Below, one piece after another: positions 63,921 through 64,000 of a stretch of 64,000 nt of DNA; position 1 is the first letter of the stretch; every line of letters starts with the position of its first letter. Below the pieces are notes generated by a model that was not told where the DNA came from, ran no database searches, and was given only the letters and a program-made list of their open reading frames with translations. The stretch comes from Verrucomicrobiota bacterium (lineage in GTDB: Bacteria; Verrucomicrobiota; Verrucomicrobiia; Limisphaerales; Fontisphaeraceae). A program made the translations under genes and the position numbers. Location of the stretch: positions 18,894 to 82,893 of the forward strand of contig JBAXGN010000005.1 in NCBI GenBank assembly GCA_037139415.1. Reading direction: 5' to 3'.

Positions 63921-64000
63921 ATTCCAATGAGCTTTCAAGATGAGGCTAAGGCGCGCAGGATTTTGGGCGGCTGGCGAGACGCGAGCGAGGCACATACCCG
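63921..64000. repeat. Dispersed palindromic element, copy C (cut by window edge)
   Basis: The reverse complement of this segment matches copy A almost base for base over 80 bp (CTTAGCCTCATCTTGAAAGC and the GCCTCGCTCGC core). It is inverted relative to A and B. The remaining half lies outside the window. Confidence 0.8.

Overview
The window looks like a chromosomal segment from a free-living member of Verrucomicrobiota, probably close to the Pedosphaera/Limisphaerales lineage. This is an inference from gene content. The signs are a protein with a PEP-CTERM sorting tail, a giant protein built of autotransporter-associated beta-strand repeats, a prepilin-like protein with the C-terminal H-X9-DG type motif common in the PVC group, DUF5703 and GH95 glycosidases, and Ala/Pro/Lys-rich tails on several ribosomal proteins. 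The sequence is moderately GC-rich. No prophage, CRISPR array, integrase or intact insertion sequence was seen.

Region 1 (1-16.6 kb) is mixed chromosomal content. It holds a repeat-rich secreted protein cut by the window edge and a minus-strand cassette of acyl carrier protein, ketosynthase/chain-length-factor fusion and polysaccharide deacetylase resembling the core of aryl polyene synthesis. A prepilin-like protein, a radical SAM protein and FabI follow. A plus-strand thiH - DA1-like metallopeptidase - thiS group comes next, then a divergent dihydrouridine synthase and a PEP-CTERM protein.

Region 2 (16.7-48.7 kb, all minus strand) is one huge translation and transcription locus. In transcription order it reads: promoter, attenuator-like hairpin, tRNA-Thr, tuf, tRNA-Trp, tRNA-Ser, secE, nusG, rplK, rplA, rplJ, rplL, rpoB, rpoC, rpsL, rpsG, fusA, rpsJ, rplC, rplD, rplW, rplB, rpsS, rplV, rpsC, rplP, rpmC, rpsQ, rplN, rplX, rplE, rpsN, rpsH, rplF, rplR, rpsE, rplO, secY, map, infA, rpmJ, rpsM, rpsK, rpsD, rpoA, rplQ, terminator. 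The beta, str, S10, spc and alpha operons are therefore joined end to end. tuf has moved to the secE end, and rpmD (L30) is missing between rpsE and rplO. Hairpins at rplL/rpoB and rpsG/fusA, and a promoter-like site before rpsL, suggest internal control points.

Region 3 (48.8-64 kb) is accessory. A minus-strand polysaccharide locus (pectate lyase-like, DUF5703 protein, GH95, SGNH esterase) sits directly upstream of the translation locus. It is followed by a small HTH/coiled-coil protein, a two-gene unit of unknown function (150-aa protein plus a DUF4132/YehI-like giant), a Tat-exported beta-propeller glycosidase, and a small conserved-looking protein.

The most novel signals are: a dispersed palindromic element of about 165 bp with three copies, always downstream of a gene and in the same relative orientation, one of them supplying the stop codon of the radical SAM gene; the DA1-like peptidase with a possible GspC/PilP-like C-terminus wedged between thiH and thiS; the DUF4132 gene pair; the leader hairpin ahead of the tRNA-Thr/tuf locus; and three small reading frames not expected from standard gene calling (37, 46 and 48 aa).
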